Shown here: piece after piece, positions 52,249-61,787 of the stretch
How positions within the stretch are numbered: position 1 is the first letter of the stretch
How the letters are laid out: every line of letters begins with the position of its first letter
NCBI RefSeq assembly: GCF_037023735.1
Contig: NZ_CP146069.1
Span: 971,501-1,035,500 of the forward strand
DNA: 64,000 nucleotides
Origin: Roseovarius sp. S88
GTDB taxonomy: Bacteria > Pseudomonadota > Alphaproteobacteria > Rhodobacterales > Rhodobacteraceae
Reading direction: 5' to 3'
Made by a program: the position numbers and the translations under genes
Notes under the pieces: generated by a model
Told to the model about the DNA's origin: nothing
The model's input: the letters and a program-made list of their open reading frames with translations, nothing else
The model's database searches: none

Positions 52249-52420
52249 GGCGGTTGGGATCCTCTTTGAATATATCTACTGATAGATAGAAAAGGGCGGC
52301 AGACAAACACATGATATCTTTTGCGTGCAGGTCAAGCATGCAGCTTTGACAGCGGGCTTGCGACACCCCGTCGGACACCCTAGAAGGCGGCAAGTTTTGG
52401 CGGGCATCAAGGATCGGATC

Positions 52421-53518
52421 ATGGGCTTCAAAATGGGAATCGTGGGGTTGCCCAATGTGGGCAAGTCGACGCTTTTTAACGCGCTGACCAAGACGGCAGC
52501 GGCGCAGGCGGCGAATTTTCCGTTTTGCACGATTGAGCCTAATGTGGGTGAGGTCGCTGTACCCGATGCGCGGCTCGATAAGCTGGCCGAGATTGCCCAG
52601 TCTAAACAAGTGATCCCGACGCGTATGACCTTCGTGGACATCGCCGGTCTTGTGAAAGGGGCGAGCAAAGGCGAGGGGCTGGGCAACCAATTCCTGGCCA
52701 ACATCCGAGAGGTCGACGCCATCGCTCATGTGCTGCGGTGCTTTGAGGATGGCGATGTCACCCATGTTGAGGGCCGGGTGGACCCGGTCGAAGACGCCGA
52801 TGTGATTGAGACAGAACTGATGCTCGCCGATCTGGAAAGCATCGAAAAACGCCGCGCGGGTCTGGTGCGCAAGCTCAAAGGCAATGATAAGGAAGCGGTG
52901 CAGCAGGATCGCCTTCTGGCGGCGGCTCAGGCGATGATCGAAGACGGTAAACCCGCGCGTCTAGTCGATATAGATGCTGAAGATGCGAAGACTTGGAAGA
53001 ACCTACAGCTTCTGACAACCAAACCGATCCTCTATGTCTGCAACGTGGATGAGGCCAGCGCGGCCTCGGGCAACGATCACTCGGCCGCCGTGGCGAAAAT
53101 GGCCGAAAACCAAGGTGCCGCGCATGTGGTGATCTCGGCCCAAATTGAAGAAGAGATCAGCCAGCTGAACGAAGACGAAGCTGTCATGTTCCTAGAGGAA
53201 ATGGGGCTGACAGAGGCCGGTCTCGACCGGCTCATTCGCGCAGGCTACGAGCTCTTGCATTTGGAAACTTACTTTACCGCCGGTCCCAAAGAGGCGCGCG
53301 CCTGGACGATCAAGGCAGGCACAGCCGCCCCGCAGGCCGCAGGTGTCATTCACGGTGACTTTGAAAAGGGCTTCATCCGCGCCGAGACGATTGCCTATGA
53401 CGACTATGTCGAACTGGGTGGGGAACAGGCGGCCAAAGAAGCAGGTAAAATGCGCGCCGAAGGCAAGGGATACATCGTCAAGGACGGCGACGTGCTGCAT
53501 TTCCTGTTTAACACATGA
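52421..53518 (+). CDS. ychF: redox-regulated ATPase YchF
   Basis: This 365-residue Obg-family ATPase has the P-loop [15 protein letters not shown] at residue 9, the [20 protein letters not shown] switch region, the NVDE nucleotide motif and a C-terminal TGS domain ([24 protein letters not shown]). It binds the ribosome. The ATG at 52421 begins [15 protein letters not shown]. Confidence 0.96.
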   Translation: MGFKMGIVGLPNVGKSTLFNALTKTAAAQAANFPFCTIEPNVGEVAVPDARLDKLAEIAQSKQVIPTRMTFVDIAGLVKGASKGEGLGNQFLANIREVDAIAHVLRCFEDGDVTHVEGRVDPVEDADVIETELMLADLESIEKRRAGLVRKLKGNDKEAVQQDRLLAAAQAMIEDGKPARLVDIDAEDAKTWKNLQLLTTKPILYVCNVDEASAASGNDHSAAVAKMAENQGAAHVVISAQIEEEISQLNEDEAVMFLEEMGLTEAGLDRLIRAGYELLHLETYFTAGPKEARAWTIKAGTAAPQAAGVIHGDFEKGFIRAETIAYDDYVELGGEQAAKEAGKMRAEGKGYIVKDGDVLHFLFNT

Positions 53519-53531
53519 GCAGCAGGTAAGC

Positions 53532-53573
53532 GGAAATTTTGAAAGTTTCCGGACAGATTTTTTTCAAGAAATC
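53532..53573. repeat. twin-hairpin repeat element, copy 2
   Basis: GGAAATTTT pairs with AAAGTTTCC (53532-53550, one G-U pair) and GATTTTTT pairs with AAGAAATC (53556-53573). The joint TCCGGACAGA matches the reverse complement of the 30012-30056 element, so this is a degenerate, inverted copy. It lies 14 bp after ychF and may end its message. Confidence 0.7.
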
Positions 53574-53595
53574 GGCACATAGGTACAGGTCTTAT

Positions 53596-54411
53596 ATGTC
53601 CCTCCTTTTTATCTTCGGTCTGATCTGCTTCGTTCTGGGCGTTTTGCTCTATCGCAGGCGCAAAAGGGTCGAGCACCGCGAACAGCTATTGAAGGCCGGG
53701 CTGTCAGACACGGAACGCAAGATTGTGGCAGATACCGTGCCACTCCTGCGCAACCTGCCGCCAGACATGCAAACCCGTCTTGAAGGCAAGATGAACCTGT
53801 TCCTTGATCAGGTTGAATTTATCGGCTGCAACGGGCTTGATGTCACCGAAGAGATGGAGTTGTCCATTGCCGCGCAAGCCTGTCTTCTGGTCCTTAACAC
53901 CGACGCCTGGTACGACCATCTGCGCACCATTTTGATCTATCCCGGCGCGTTCAAATCCAAAACCAGAGAGCATGACGGCTATGTCGTGCGTGAATCCGAA
54001 GTCGTGCGCTCTGGCGAAAGCTGGCAATATGGGCCAGTGATCCTGTCCTGGGCGCATTCCAAACAAGGCGCGCTCAACACCGAGGATGGCCACAACGTCG
54101 TGCTGCATGAATTTGCCCATCAGCTTGACGGCCTGTCCGGTCATACCGATGGCGCGCCGCTTTTGGCCAATGGTCAAAGTTTCGCAGAATGGGAACGCGT
54201 TTTCACTACAGGCTATGAGCGTCACGTCAAAAAGACAGAGGCAGGGCACAAAACTGTCCTAAGCCCATACGCTGCCACCAACCATGAAGAGTTCTTTGCC
54301 GTTGCAGTGGAAGTCTTTTTTGAAAAGGCGACCCAATTGCAAAGTGAAGAGCCTGAGGTCTATGCGCAGCTGTCAGAGCTTTTGCAGCTCGACCCGGCGA
54401 CTTGGCAGTGA
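53596..54411 (+). CDS. mtfA: MtfA-type zinc peptidase
   Basis: This 271-residue protein has an N-terminal membrane helix and the zinc motif HEFAHQLDGLSG near residue 175; a downstream Glu in NHEEFFAVAVEVFFE is the third ligand. MtfA (YeeI) binds the regulator Mlc and is a peptidase. The ATG at 53596 (MSLLFIFGL) was chosen over a frame that runs through the hairpin repeat. Confidence 0.87.
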   Translation: MSLLFIFGLICFVLGVLLYRRRKRVEHREQLLKAGLSDTERKIVADTVPLLRNLPPDMQTRLEGKMNLFLDQVEFIGCNGLDVTEEMELSIAAQACLLVLNTDAWYDHLRTILIYPGAFKSKTREHDGYVVRESEVVRSGESWQYGPVILSWAHSKQGALNTEDGHNVVLHEFAHQLDGLSGHTDGAPLLANGQSFAEWERVFTTGYERHVKKTEAGHKTVLSPYAATNHEEFFAVAVEVFFEKATQLQSEEPEVYAQLSELLQLDPATWQ

Positions 54412-54523
54412 TCCCGTTCGCTGCGTTCTGGCACTGGACGAACACTGGCTGTGATATACGTCCTTTCCTTGTGGCATAATCTGGGCCAAGCTTAGGGAAA
54501 GAACCGCGCTGAAAGAGGGACAT

Positions 54524-54913
54524 ATGGCAGAAGAGGCAAGTCACGGGCATGCGCTTCCATCCTGGTTTGCAGCCCCCGGAGAATCCGACACGTTCGCGTG
54601 GTTATCCATCGCGCTCATCTTGCTGGCGATTTACGGGATCGTGTCGCTCTACGCGGCTTTTGACCGCTGGGCCGAGCATCAATCCAAAGGCACGCCACTG
54701 GCCAAGACCATTCCGACGATGCTGACGATCGCGTTGCTCTATGAGCTTTTCCCGCTGTCTCATTTCAACATCCTGCTGCCGTTGAGCGCAATTCTGATTG
54801 CCCTCATGGCAGACTGGTCACGGTTCAACCTGGGCAGGCGCGATGTACCGGAGCCGATGGTCGAACCTGAGCCGGCGCCGAAACCCCAAGCAGAAGAGGC
54901 CGAACGTGTTTGA
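54524..54913 (+). CDS. small membrane partner of an HlyD-type adaptor
   Basis: This 129-residue protein has three predicted helices and a C-terminal tail rich in Pro, Glu and Ala. Genes of this size and context (YiaW/YibI-like, DUF3302 type) stand before HlyD-type adaptors. The end overlaps the adaptor start by 8 bp. Function unknown. Confidence 0.7.
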   Translation: MAEEASHGHALPSWFAAPGESDTFAWLSIALILLAIYGIVSLYAAFDRWAEHQSKGTPLAKTIPTMLTIALLYELFPLSHFNILLPLSAILIALMADWSRFNLGRRDVPEPMVEPEPAPKPQAEEAERV

Positions 54914-56102
54914 GCTTCTTCTGACATCCTTTCCGGCAGTCATCCGGTACTTTCAGCTCAAGCGCCGAGGAGAGGCCATCACCGTCTGGAACATGCGCAC
55001 CGCCGTGTTCCTTTGGGCCATCATGGCGTTTTTCCTCTTCATGGTGATCTTCTACTTCCACCCGAAATCCTACTCCGGCCTGTTGCCCTTCCGCACGGTG
55101 TCGGTGGTCGCGCAGACCAGCGGCCCGGTAACAGAAGTCGCCGTCCACAACGGCCAGAGGGTTGTGGCGGGCGATGTGCTTTTCCGTATTGAAGACAGTG
55201 CGCAAAAGGCGGCTTTGTCTCAGGCCAAGGCAGAGCTCGACACTCTGGCCGCCGCAGAGGTCAAAGCGCAGGACTCTCTGATTGTCGCGCAAGCAGGCGT
55301 GGCACAGGCGCAGGCCAATCTGGACAAGCTAAAGGTCGACCTTTCAAACGCACAATCGCTTTTCGAACGCAATGTCGGCAGTGGCGACGCCGTGCGGGAA
55401 CTTGAGGCGTCTGTCGCTGTTGCCGAGGCGGAGCTGGCCGCGGCCGATGCGCAGGTGGATTTGGCGCAAAACGACATTTCCCAAGCCATTCCGGCGCAGC
55501 GCGCGGCGGCGGAAGCGGCCGTGGAGCGTGCGCAGGTGTCGGTGGATCAAACCGAAGTGCACGCATTCAATGATGGGGTGGTCACGCAACTTGCGCTGAG
55601 CGTCGGAAGCCCCGCCTCCACCCTGATTATCAGCCCCGCAATGGTCATCATCCCGGACCGGGACGCCGACGCGCCACTGCGCATCACGGCGGGCTTCTCG
55701 CAGGTGGCGCGCGCCACGCTTTATGAGGGCATGCCAGCCGAAGTAGCCTGTGACAGCAACGCAAGCTTGTCGTTTCGCAACGCGGTCATGCCCGCACAGA
55801 TCGTCGCGATCCAACCTGCCGTGGCCACCGGCCAGGTGGTGCCCGGCGGACGGCTTCTGGAACCCGGAAACCTGAATGCGCGTGGGTCCATGCTGGTCTA
55901 CTTTGAGCTCCTTCACCCTGAACACGAGGCGATGATGCTGGATGGAAGCGGATGCATCGTACAGACTTACACCAACAATCTGAGCGGTGTGACGGGGCAT
56001 ATCATTGCAGCCACCGGCGTGGTCAAAGCCGTGGGCTTGCGGCTCAAGGTCTGGGGTGCGATCCTCTCAGGCATCGGGCTTGCCGGAGGCGGTGGGCACT
56101 AA
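54906..56102 (+). CDS. HlyD-family membrane fusion protein
   Basis: This 398-residue protein starts with GTG inside the previous gene. One membrane helix (AVFLWAIMAFFLFMVIFYF) is followed by a lipoyl-like half-motif (VVAQTSGPVTEVAVHNGQRV), a long alpha-helical hairpin (about residues 95-195, many Ala and Gln) and a beta-barrel part. It resembles YibH/YiaV adaptors. No pump or outer-membrane channel gene is adjacent. Confidence 0.83.
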   Translation: MFELLLTSFPAVIRYFQLKRRGEAITVWNMRTAVFLWAIMAFFLFMVIFYFHPKSYSGLLPFRTVSVVAQTSGPVTEVAVHNGQRVVAGDVLFRIEDSAQKAALSQAKAELDTLAAAEVKAQDSLIVAQAGVAQAQANLDKLKVDLSNAQSLFERNVGSGDAVRELEASVAVAEAELAAADAQVDLAQNDISQAIPAQRAAAEAAVERAQVSVDQTEVHAFNDGVVTQLALSVGSPASTLIISPAMVIIPDRDADAPLRITAGFSQVARATLYEGMPAEVACDSNASLSFRNAVMPAQIVAIQPAVATGQVVPGGRLLEPGNLNARGSMLVYFELLHPEHEAMMLDGSGCIVQTYTNNLSGVTGHIIAATGVVKAVGLRLKVWGAILSGIGLAGGGGH

Positions 56103-56183
56103 AGCAACCTTAGCCCGGTTGGCAAACTGGACCCTTAGGACATTGTCCCATACGGTTTCCCTGTCATGCGACGGGGGCGAAAA

Positions 56184-57695
56184 ATGTCACGACCAAACAT
56201 TCTTTTCATCCAGGTGGATCAATTGGCCGCGCAGTTTCTGCGCAGTTATGGCGACCCGGTTTGTCACGCCCCCAATCTCGACAAACTGGCGAGCGAGGGC
56301 ACGGTTTTTGAGACCACCTATTGCAACTTCCCGCTTTGCGCGCCGTCGCGTGCGTCGATGGCCACCGGCAGGCTCTGTTCCGAAATCGGGGCTTATGACA
56401 ATGCCGCAGAGCTGCCTGCCTCCATGCCCACCTACGCGCACTACCTGCGCGCCAGTGGCTATCACACGGCGCTGTCGGGTAAGATGCACTTCATCGGGCC
56501 CGATCAGCACCACGGCTTTGAGACCCGCCTGACCCCGGATCTCTATCCAGCAGATTTCTCATGGGTGCCAAACTGGGGGGATGAAGGTGACCGCGACACG
56601 AACGATGCGCGCGCGGTGACTGTCGCGGGCATCTGTGAGCGTTCCGTGCAGATAGACTTTGATGACCTGGTGACCTTCCACGCCATCCAGCATCTCTATG
56701 ATCTCGCCCGCTCTGACGACACACGTCCGTTTTTTCTTCAGGTCTCCTACACTCATCCGCATGAGCCGTATCTTTGCCAAAAGAAACACTGGGACCTCTA
56801 CGAAGACGCCCATATCGCTCTTCCTGCAGTTCCCGCCATGCAAGCCGACGATCATGATGCACACTCAGCGCGGCTTCTGAATGATTTTGGCATGCTCGAT
56901 CTGCGCTTTTCTGATGAAGACATCCGCCGCGCTCGCCGCGCCTATTACGGCTCGATCAGCTATCTGGATGAGATGATTGGCCGCGTCCTGGACGCGCTCG
57001 ACGCCACAGATAAACGTGAGAATACCGTGATCCTCTTTACCTCTGACCACGGTGAGATGCTGGGAGAGCGCGGCATGTGGTTCAAGAAACACTTCTTTGA
57101 ACACGCCTTGCGCATTCCGCTGATCATCAGCGGGGGTGCGTTCGGTCCATCCCGCGTTGCGACACCGGCCTCTCTTGTGGACCTGCTGCCCACCTTCATG
57201 GGGATTGCTGAAGGGCAGGGGTGGACCAGCCCCATTGAGCCTTTGGACGGTCAGGATCTGTCGACACTTCTGCAGAACCCAAACCCGGATCGCCCCATCC
57301 TGGCCGAATACCTGGCCGAGGCCACGACTGCGCCGATCTTCATGGTGCGGCGCGGCGCGTATAAATACTTCTATTCCGCTGACGATCCGCCACTTCTCTT
57401 TGACATCGAGGCCGATCCACACGAGCGCACCAATCTGGCTGGTAATGCCGCCCACGCCGAGACAGAGGCACAGTTGCAGTCCTATGTCCTGCAACGCTGG
57501 GACAGTGAGGCACTGCGGCAGGACATCATGCGCAGTCAGCAAAGACGGCGGCTTGTGCTCACTGGGGATATGCAAAACACACGACCTCGATGGAATCATG
57601 GTGAAGCGCCTGGGTCCGAGGTCATATGGTATCGTGGAGAAGGCAGCTACAACGACTGGGCCTTCAGATATTTGCCCGTGTCCGGCAAGGCCTGA
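56184..57695 (+). CDS. betC: choline-sulfatase
   Basis: This 503-residue enzyme cleaves choline-O-sulfate to choline and sulfate. The sulfatase signature CAPSRASMATG (Cys becomes formylglycine) is near residue 54, metal ligands are in VDQLAA and SDHGEMLGERG, and the choline-sulfatase C-terminal end PRWNHGEAPG is present. The ATG at 56184 follows GGGGGCGAAAA. No betA or betB is beside it, though choline would feed osmolyte or C1 metabolism. Confidence 0.92.
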   Translation: MSRPNILFIQVDQLAAQFLRSYGDPVCHAPNLDKLASEGTVFETTYCNFPLCAPSRASMATGRLCSEIGAYDNAAELPASMPTYAHYLRASGYHTALSGKMHFIGPDQHHGFETRLTPDLYPADFSWVPNWGDEGDRDTNDARAVTVAGICERSVQIDFDDLVTFHAIQHLYDLARSDDTRPFFLQVSYTHPHEPYLCQKKHWDLYEDAHIALPAVPAMQADDHDAHSARLLNDFGMLDLRFSDEDIRRARRAYYGSISYLDEMIGRVLDALDATDKRENTVILFTSDHGEMLGERGMWFKKHFFEHALRIPLIISGGAFGPSRVATPASLVDLLPTFMGIAEGQGWTSPIEPLDGQDLSTLLQNPNPDRPILAEYLAEATTAPIFMVRRGAYKYFYSADDPPLLFDIEADPHERTNLAGNAAHAETEAQLQSYVLQRWDSEALRQDIMRSQQRRRLVLTGDMQNTRPRWNHGEAPGSEVIWYRGEGSYNDWAFRYLPVSGKA

Positions 57696-57697
57696 GG

Positions 57698-58594
57698 CTA
57701 TCCGTTCCAGCGCACCTTGCCGAAGTCGGACACGTCATATCCCGCCTGTGTTTTGATCTGTGCGTGAAACACCTTGCTGTTACAAAAGGCGACAAAGCGT
57801 TGAAAACCCTCGTCAAACCACGCCTTTCGATCAACAAGCAGGTCAAACTGTTCCTCAATCACAGGCACAAAGCCCAATCCGAATTGACGCGCCAGAGGCT
57901 CCAACCCAAAGGCCACATCCGCCCCGCTTTGCGAGACGGTCAGCACCGCTTCCATTTCGCTGCGCGCCACCTCGACCGTTTGCACCTCCGATGACCTCAG
58001 CCCGGCTTGATCCAGCAAGTCCTGGAAAAGTTTGGCTGTACCGGATTCGGGTTGCCGTTCGACAACCCGCCGCCCGCCAAGATCGGCCACGCCGTGTATC
58101 CGGCGCATCAGGTCATGCTCCATGACCAATCCCCGTCGCCGCGTGGCAAACCCGACCAGAACCATGTTCTGTCCTGCAAACCCGGCTTCGACCACCGGAA
58201 CATTCCACGTCCCGGACACGCCGTCATAGACGTGCAAGCCCGCCGCAACACCCTCACCTGCCCGAACGCGGGCCAACCCATCAAGGCTTCCATCAAAAAA
58301 CGTCGCCAACTCACAGCGCGAATGCCGCAACGCCCATTCCAGCACGGGATCATGGCTGCCTAAAAACACAGCCGGGCGTGATGCGTTGGCAACCATTCCG
58401 CCAGACTGTCCCTGGTTGATCCAGGCCAGAATATCCTGCCGAGGAAAGAGCAGCTTGCCTGTGACGCGCGAACATGGCACGTCGCCCGACGCGGCCAGAT
58501 CATACACTTTTCGCTCCTTCAGGCGCAGCAAGTCTGCCAGTTCCTTGACCGTCAGATAGTCGGGGTCAGTGACACTCGGAGCCTCAGACATCAT
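57698..58594 (-). CDS. tungstate/molybdate-linked HTH regulator with PBP-like domain
   Basis: This 298-residue protein has an excisionase-type helix-turn-helix at residues about 13-58 (TVKELADLLRLKERKVYDLA) and a C-terminal periplasmic-binding-like domain (PF12727 type) that probably senses oxyanion. It is translationally coupled to tupA by ATGA at 58591-58594 and converges with betC 2 bp away. This layout is common beside tup or mod genes. Confidence 0.83.
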   Translation of the reverse strand: MMSEAPSVTDPDYLTVKELADLLRLKERKVYDLAASGDVPCSRVTGKLLFPRQDILAWINQGQSGGMVANASRPAVFLGSHDPVLEWALRHSRCELATFFDGSLDGLARVRAGEGVAAGLHVYDGVSGTWNVPVVEAGFAGQNMVLVGFATRRRGLVMEHDLMRRIHGVADLGGRRVVERQPESGTAKLFQDLLDQAGLRSSEVQTVEVARSEMEAVLTVSQSGADVAFGLEPLARQFGLGFVPVIEEQFDLLVDRKAWFDEGFQRFVAFCNSKVFHAQIKTQAGYDVSDFGKVRWNG

Positions 58595-59406
58595 CCGCCC
58601 GCCGCATTCGGGAAGAAGAGCTGCGCGCCGTTGCGGTCATATGCCCCAATCGCGTCCTGCCCGTCTTTGGACAGCAACCAGTCAACAAAGCTTTGCGCAG
58701 GCTCAAATGCGACATTGGGACAATGACCCGGGTTCACAACGATCACCCCATATTGATTGAAAAGATCCGGATCGCCCTCAACAAGCACTTCGAAATCGCC
58801 CTTGTTGCCAAAGCTCAGCCAGGTGGCGCGATCTGTCATCACATAGGCCGCCATGCCTACTCCAACATTGAGCGTTGCCCCCATGCCAGACCCTGTTTCG
58901 CGATACCACGTGCCAGAGGCAGCCACCGGATCAAGACCAGCGTCGGTCCAGAGCTGCATTTCTTTCTTATGGGTTCCGCTGTCATCTCCGCGAGAGACAA
59001 ATAGCGCGCCCGCATCTGCAATCTGAGTCAGGGCCTTTTGCACATCCTCCAAGCCCTTTACACGCGCAGGATCTTCCCTTGGGCCCACCAGAACAAAGTC
59101 GTTGTACATCAGGTCGGCCCGCGCCAGCCCATATCCGGCCGCCACAAAGGCCTCTTCTGCCGCCTTGGCATGCACCAAAAGCACGTCGCCATCACAGTTT
59201 GAGGCATTCTTGATTGCCTGCCCGGTCCCCACGGCGACTACGTTCACGGACATCCCGCTTTCAGCCTCAAAAAGCGGCAGCAGGTGGTCGTAAAGCCCTG
59301 AATTGGCCGTCGACGTGGTTGATTGTACGACAATGGTTGTGTCCGCTGCCGTTTCTTGCGCAAGGCAGAGCGCAACAGCCAAAGCTGACAAACGCACTGA
59401 GATCAT
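58591..59406 (-). CDS. tupA: tungstate ABC transporter substrate-binding protein
   Basis: This 271-residue protein has a signal peptide (MISVRLSALAVALCLAQETAA) and the TupA signatures TTSTANSGLYDHLLP, VAVGTGQAIKN and DVLLVHAK, with YNDFVLVGPREDPA. It binds tungstate in the periplasm. TupA differs from ModA in these motifs. The end overlaps the regulator gene. Confidence 0.9.
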   Translation of the reverse strand: MISVRLSALAVALCLAQETAADTTIVVQSTTSTANSGLYDHLLPLFEAESGMSVNVVAVGTGQAIKNASNCDGDVLLVHAKAAEEAFVAAGYGLARADLMYNDFVLVGPREDPARVKGLEDVQKALTQIADAGALFVSRGDDSGTHKKEMQLWTDAGLDPVAASGTWYRETGSGMGATLNVGVGMAAYVMTDRATWLSFGNKGDFEVLVEGDPDLFNQYGVIVVNPGHCPNVAFEPAQSFVDWLLSKDGQDAIGAYDRNGAQLFFPNAAGG

Positions 59407-59428
59407 GCGGAGGTCTCCATCTTTGAAA

Positions 59429-60178
59429 TCATGTCACAATGTCTCCTGACAAATAGGCCTTTGCAGCGGCAGTTTGAGGGGAGGTGAAAAACTGGTTCGC
59501 CGGGCTGTGCTCTTCCAGTTGCCCTTTGTGTACAAAGACCACGTCGCCTGCCAGCCTGCGGGCCTGTCCGATGTCATGCGTGACGAATATGACCTTGGTG
59601 CCCTGATTGGCGGTTTCCTTGACGATGCGCTCGATCATTTGCGTGGCGCCGGGATCCAGGTTGGCCGTTGGCTCGTCCAGCATTAAAAGTTCGGGCGACG
59701 TGACCAGCGCGCGAGCCAGGGCCAGACGTTGCTGCTCTCCGCCCGACAGGCGGCGCGCCGGGTGGCTGACCTTGTCCAACAGACCCACACGCCGCAACGC
59801 ATCCCACCGCAGGCCCTCTCCGCGAAGACCGCGCGCGCGCAGGATGAAATCGATATTGGCCGCCACCGAGCGCCGCAGCAGGACCGGCTTTTGAAACACC
59901 AGCGAATGCCGTTTCGCAATCTCAGGTGTCAGCGGCGCGCCCTTCCACAAAACGTGCCCCGCACTGGGCGCAGTCAACCCGTGCAACAACCGCAGCAAGA
60001 CACTCTTGCCCGCGCCGTTCGGTCCCATAACGACGGTGATCCCATCGCTCTGTAAGCGCAGCGTCACGTCCTCGATCAGGCAATGCGCCCCGTCCTCCAG
60101 CCGCAGCCTGTCCAAAGTCAGCAGCGGCGAGGAGAGGCCTGCACCTGGTGCGCCGCCATGCAGAACCGCATCACGCAT
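59429..60178 (-). CDS. tupC: tungstate ABC transporter ATPase
   Basis: This 249-residue ATPase has Walker A GPNGAGKSVLLRL, Q-loop VFQKPVLLRR, signature LSGGEQQRLALARA, Walker B LLMLDEPTANLDP and H-loop VTHDIGQ. Its ATG overlaps the tupB end by 8 bp, and it is 22 bp before tupA. It powers tungstate import. Confidence 0.9.
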   Translation of the reverse strand: MRDAVLHGGAPGAGLSSPLLTLDRLRLEDGAHCLIEDVTLRLQSDGITVVMGPNGAGKSVLLRLLHGLTAPSAGHVLWKGAPLTPEIAKRHSLVFQKPVLLRRSVAANIDFILRARGLRGEGLRWDALRRVGLLDKVSHPARRLSGGEQQRLALARALVTSPELLMLDEPTANLDPGATQMIERIVKETANQGTKVIFVTHDIGQARRLAGDVVFVHKGQLEEHSPANQFFTSPQTAAAKAYLSGDIVT

Positions 60179-60878
60179 AGGCCCGCCTCTCTGCGCTCAG
60201 GCGTACGCCCTGGACAGCGGCATTGATGCCAAGCGCCAAGAGCATAAGCACAAGCCCGAGCGCCAGCGCCAGCGCCAGTTCTCCCCGCGAAGTCTCTAGC
60301 GCGATGGCCGTGGTCATCACCCGCGTCACATGATCAATGTTGCCGCCGACGATCATCACGGCACCCACCTCTGCGATGGCCCGTCCAAACCCGGCCAGAG
60401 CCACGGTCGTGAGTGCATAGCGCGCATCCCAAATGAGCGCTCGCATTGCTTGCAATCGGCTGAGACCAAAGGCTTTGAACTGATCGGAATACTCCGCATT
60501 CAGATCGTCCAGCACCTGCCGCGACAAGGCGGCAATGATGGGTGTGATCAGAAGGGTCTGGGCAATGATCATGGCGGTGGGCGTGTAGAGCAGGCCCAGA
60601 AACCCCAAAGGCCCTGCGCGGGACAGATGCAGATACACCAGCAATCCGACAACAACCGGCGGCAACCCCATCAGAGCGTTCAGAACCACGATTGCCGTCC
60701 CGCGTCCGCGAAACCGGGAGACCGCCAGAAACGCCCCCAGCGGCAATCCGATCGCACAGGCCAGCAAAGCCGCACTGAGACTGACACGCAGCGACAGAAG
60801 AACAATCTCAACCAGATCGCCATCCGCGCGCAGCACGAGCTCAAAGGCCAAGCCGAAGGCTGCTCCAAAATCTTGCAT
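60171..60878 (-). CDS. tupB: tungstate ABC transporter permease
   Basis: This 235-residue permease has about five helices of the BPD_transp_1 fold with LPPVVVGLLVYLHLSRAGPL and the EAA loop ALAGFGRAIAEVGAVMIVGG, a TupB/CysW-like pattern. The ATG at 60876-60878 follows GAGGAGGCG, an excellent binding site; a reading nine codons longer was rejected. It begins the tupB-tupC-tupA-regulator operon. Confidence 0.88.
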   Translation of the reverse strand: MQDFGAAFGLAFELVLRADGDLVEIVLLSLRVSLSAALLACAIGLPLGAFLAVSRFRGRGTAIVVLNALMGLPPVVVGLLVYLHLSRAGPLGFLGLLYTPTAMIIAQTLLITPIIAALSRQVLDDLNAEYSDQFKAFGLSRLQAMRALIWDARYALTTVALAGFGRAIAEVGAVMIVGGNIDHVTRVMTTAIALETSRGELALALALGLVLMLLALGINAAVQGVRLSAERRAYA

Positions 60879-61004
60879 CGCCTCCTCGCATTGCAAAATT
60901 TTCAATAATTTGCAGTAAATCGGAAATTATGCAGTCATTCAACAGAAACTTCCCGCATCCTGTGCTTCCCGGCATGCCTCTGGCCAAAGCTCTGAAATTT
61001 CCAC

Positions 61005-61033
61005 TTGTTTTCCGCAATCCCGCCCCCTAGACA
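61005..61033 (+). promoter_or_regulatory. candidate promoter of tRNA-Ser
   Basis: TTGTTT at 61005-61010 and TAGACA at 61028-61033 are 17 bp apart; transcription would begin about 61040, at the tRNA. Confidence 0.45.
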
Positions 61034-61040
61034 GGCCAGC

Positions 61041-61127
61041 GGAGACGTGGCCGAGTGGTCGAAGGCGCTCCCCTGCTAAGGGAGTAGGCGGGAAACCGTC
61101 TCGAGGGTTCGAATCCCTTCGTCTCCG
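61041..61127 (+). tRNA. tRNA-Ser(GCT)
   Basis: The acceptor GGAGACG pairs with CGTCTCC (61120-61126), the anticodon arm CTCCC-CTGCTAA-GGGAG gives GCT, a long variable arm (TAGGCGGGAAACCGTC) marks a class II tRNA, and the T arm is AGGG-TTCGAAT-CCCT. Discriminator G and CCA (61128-61130) follow. Its 3' end is duplicated at 62377-62397. Confidence 0.97.
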
Positions 61128-61134
61128 CCACCAA
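61114..61134. repeat. attachment-site repeat, left (tRNA 3' end)
   Basis: This is the intact tRNA-Ser end and 4 bp beyond CCA. It matches 62377-62397 at all 21 positions and is the likely integration core. Confidence 0.85.
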
Positions 61135-61181
61135 TCATTATTGCGTTTTTCCTCAATATAATAGACACTTGGAGTATCCCA

Positions 61182-61204
61182 TGGAGGATACATATGGAGG
61201 ATAA
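61182..61204 (+). repeat. two GGAGGATAA/C repeats before integrase remnant 1
   Basis: TGGAGGATAC (61182-61191) and TGGAGGATAA (61195-61204) precede the remnant. The second is also a fine ribosome binding site for the GTG at 61207. Similar units recur at 62295, 62318 and 62445. Confidence 0.6.
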
Positions 61205-61206
61205 AG

Positions 61207-61356
61207 GTGTCCGATTATCCCGCTACCACGCTGGCTCTGAACAAGGGGAAATACTACGTGCTGCTCACGATCCCGGCTGAGTTTCGGGAGCATTTCAACG
61301 GTAGAAAGCAGCTCAAACGGTCCACCGGTACCAGTGATCTGGCCTACGCTAGGTGA
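61207..61356 (+). pseudogene. tyrosine integrase remnant 1
   Basis: A 49-residue frame MSDYPATTLALNKGKYYVLL then TIPAEFREHFNGRKQLKRST resembles the N-terminal domain of site-specific tyrosine recombinases of Rhodobacteraceae and then stops at TGA (61354-61356). The catalytic domain is absent. Confidence 0.75.
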
Positions 61357-61787
61357 TCTGTGTCTCACACAAGTTTAAGACGATGTAGTAGTGCTGTCTC
61401 AAAGATGCAAGATGGTACCCTGCGAGACACTGTGGGATGAACCGTGAGACGTCTCTTATGGGTAAGCCCTGCGAGACACCCAGGGGTTTACCATGAGGGC
61501 AGCGTATCCGATGAGCTTGGGGGCGGGGCATGCTTATGCAAAACAATGGCCAATGCGCACCCCCAAGGGGGAAGCGGGGAAGGCTCACGTAGATATAACC
61601 CACACGGATTTTTCTGGTGAAATTGGATTGCCTTGCTAGTTGCATCTGTGATCGAAATGTCTGCTATGCGGACGAAGCGGACATTCCGAACTTGGCCAAA
61701 CTTGCGAAAAAACTGCTCAAGTTTTTCATGCCAATTGCTACTTTCCTACTCCATAAGTCAGTCAAGCTGCAAAATGGGGTCAAAAAG
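61357..61787. other. non-coding part of the island
   Basis: This stretch carries CCCTGCGAGACAC twice (near 61420 and 61469) with a GTGAGACGTCTC between, repeats that do not belong to any named insertion sequence I know. No full gene was seen. Confidence 0.4.

Noticed and set aside
4876..60921. AATTTGCAGTAAAT found both before cdhR and before tupB
   Set aside because: A 14-bp match is expected several times by chance in a window this size, and the contexts share nothing else.
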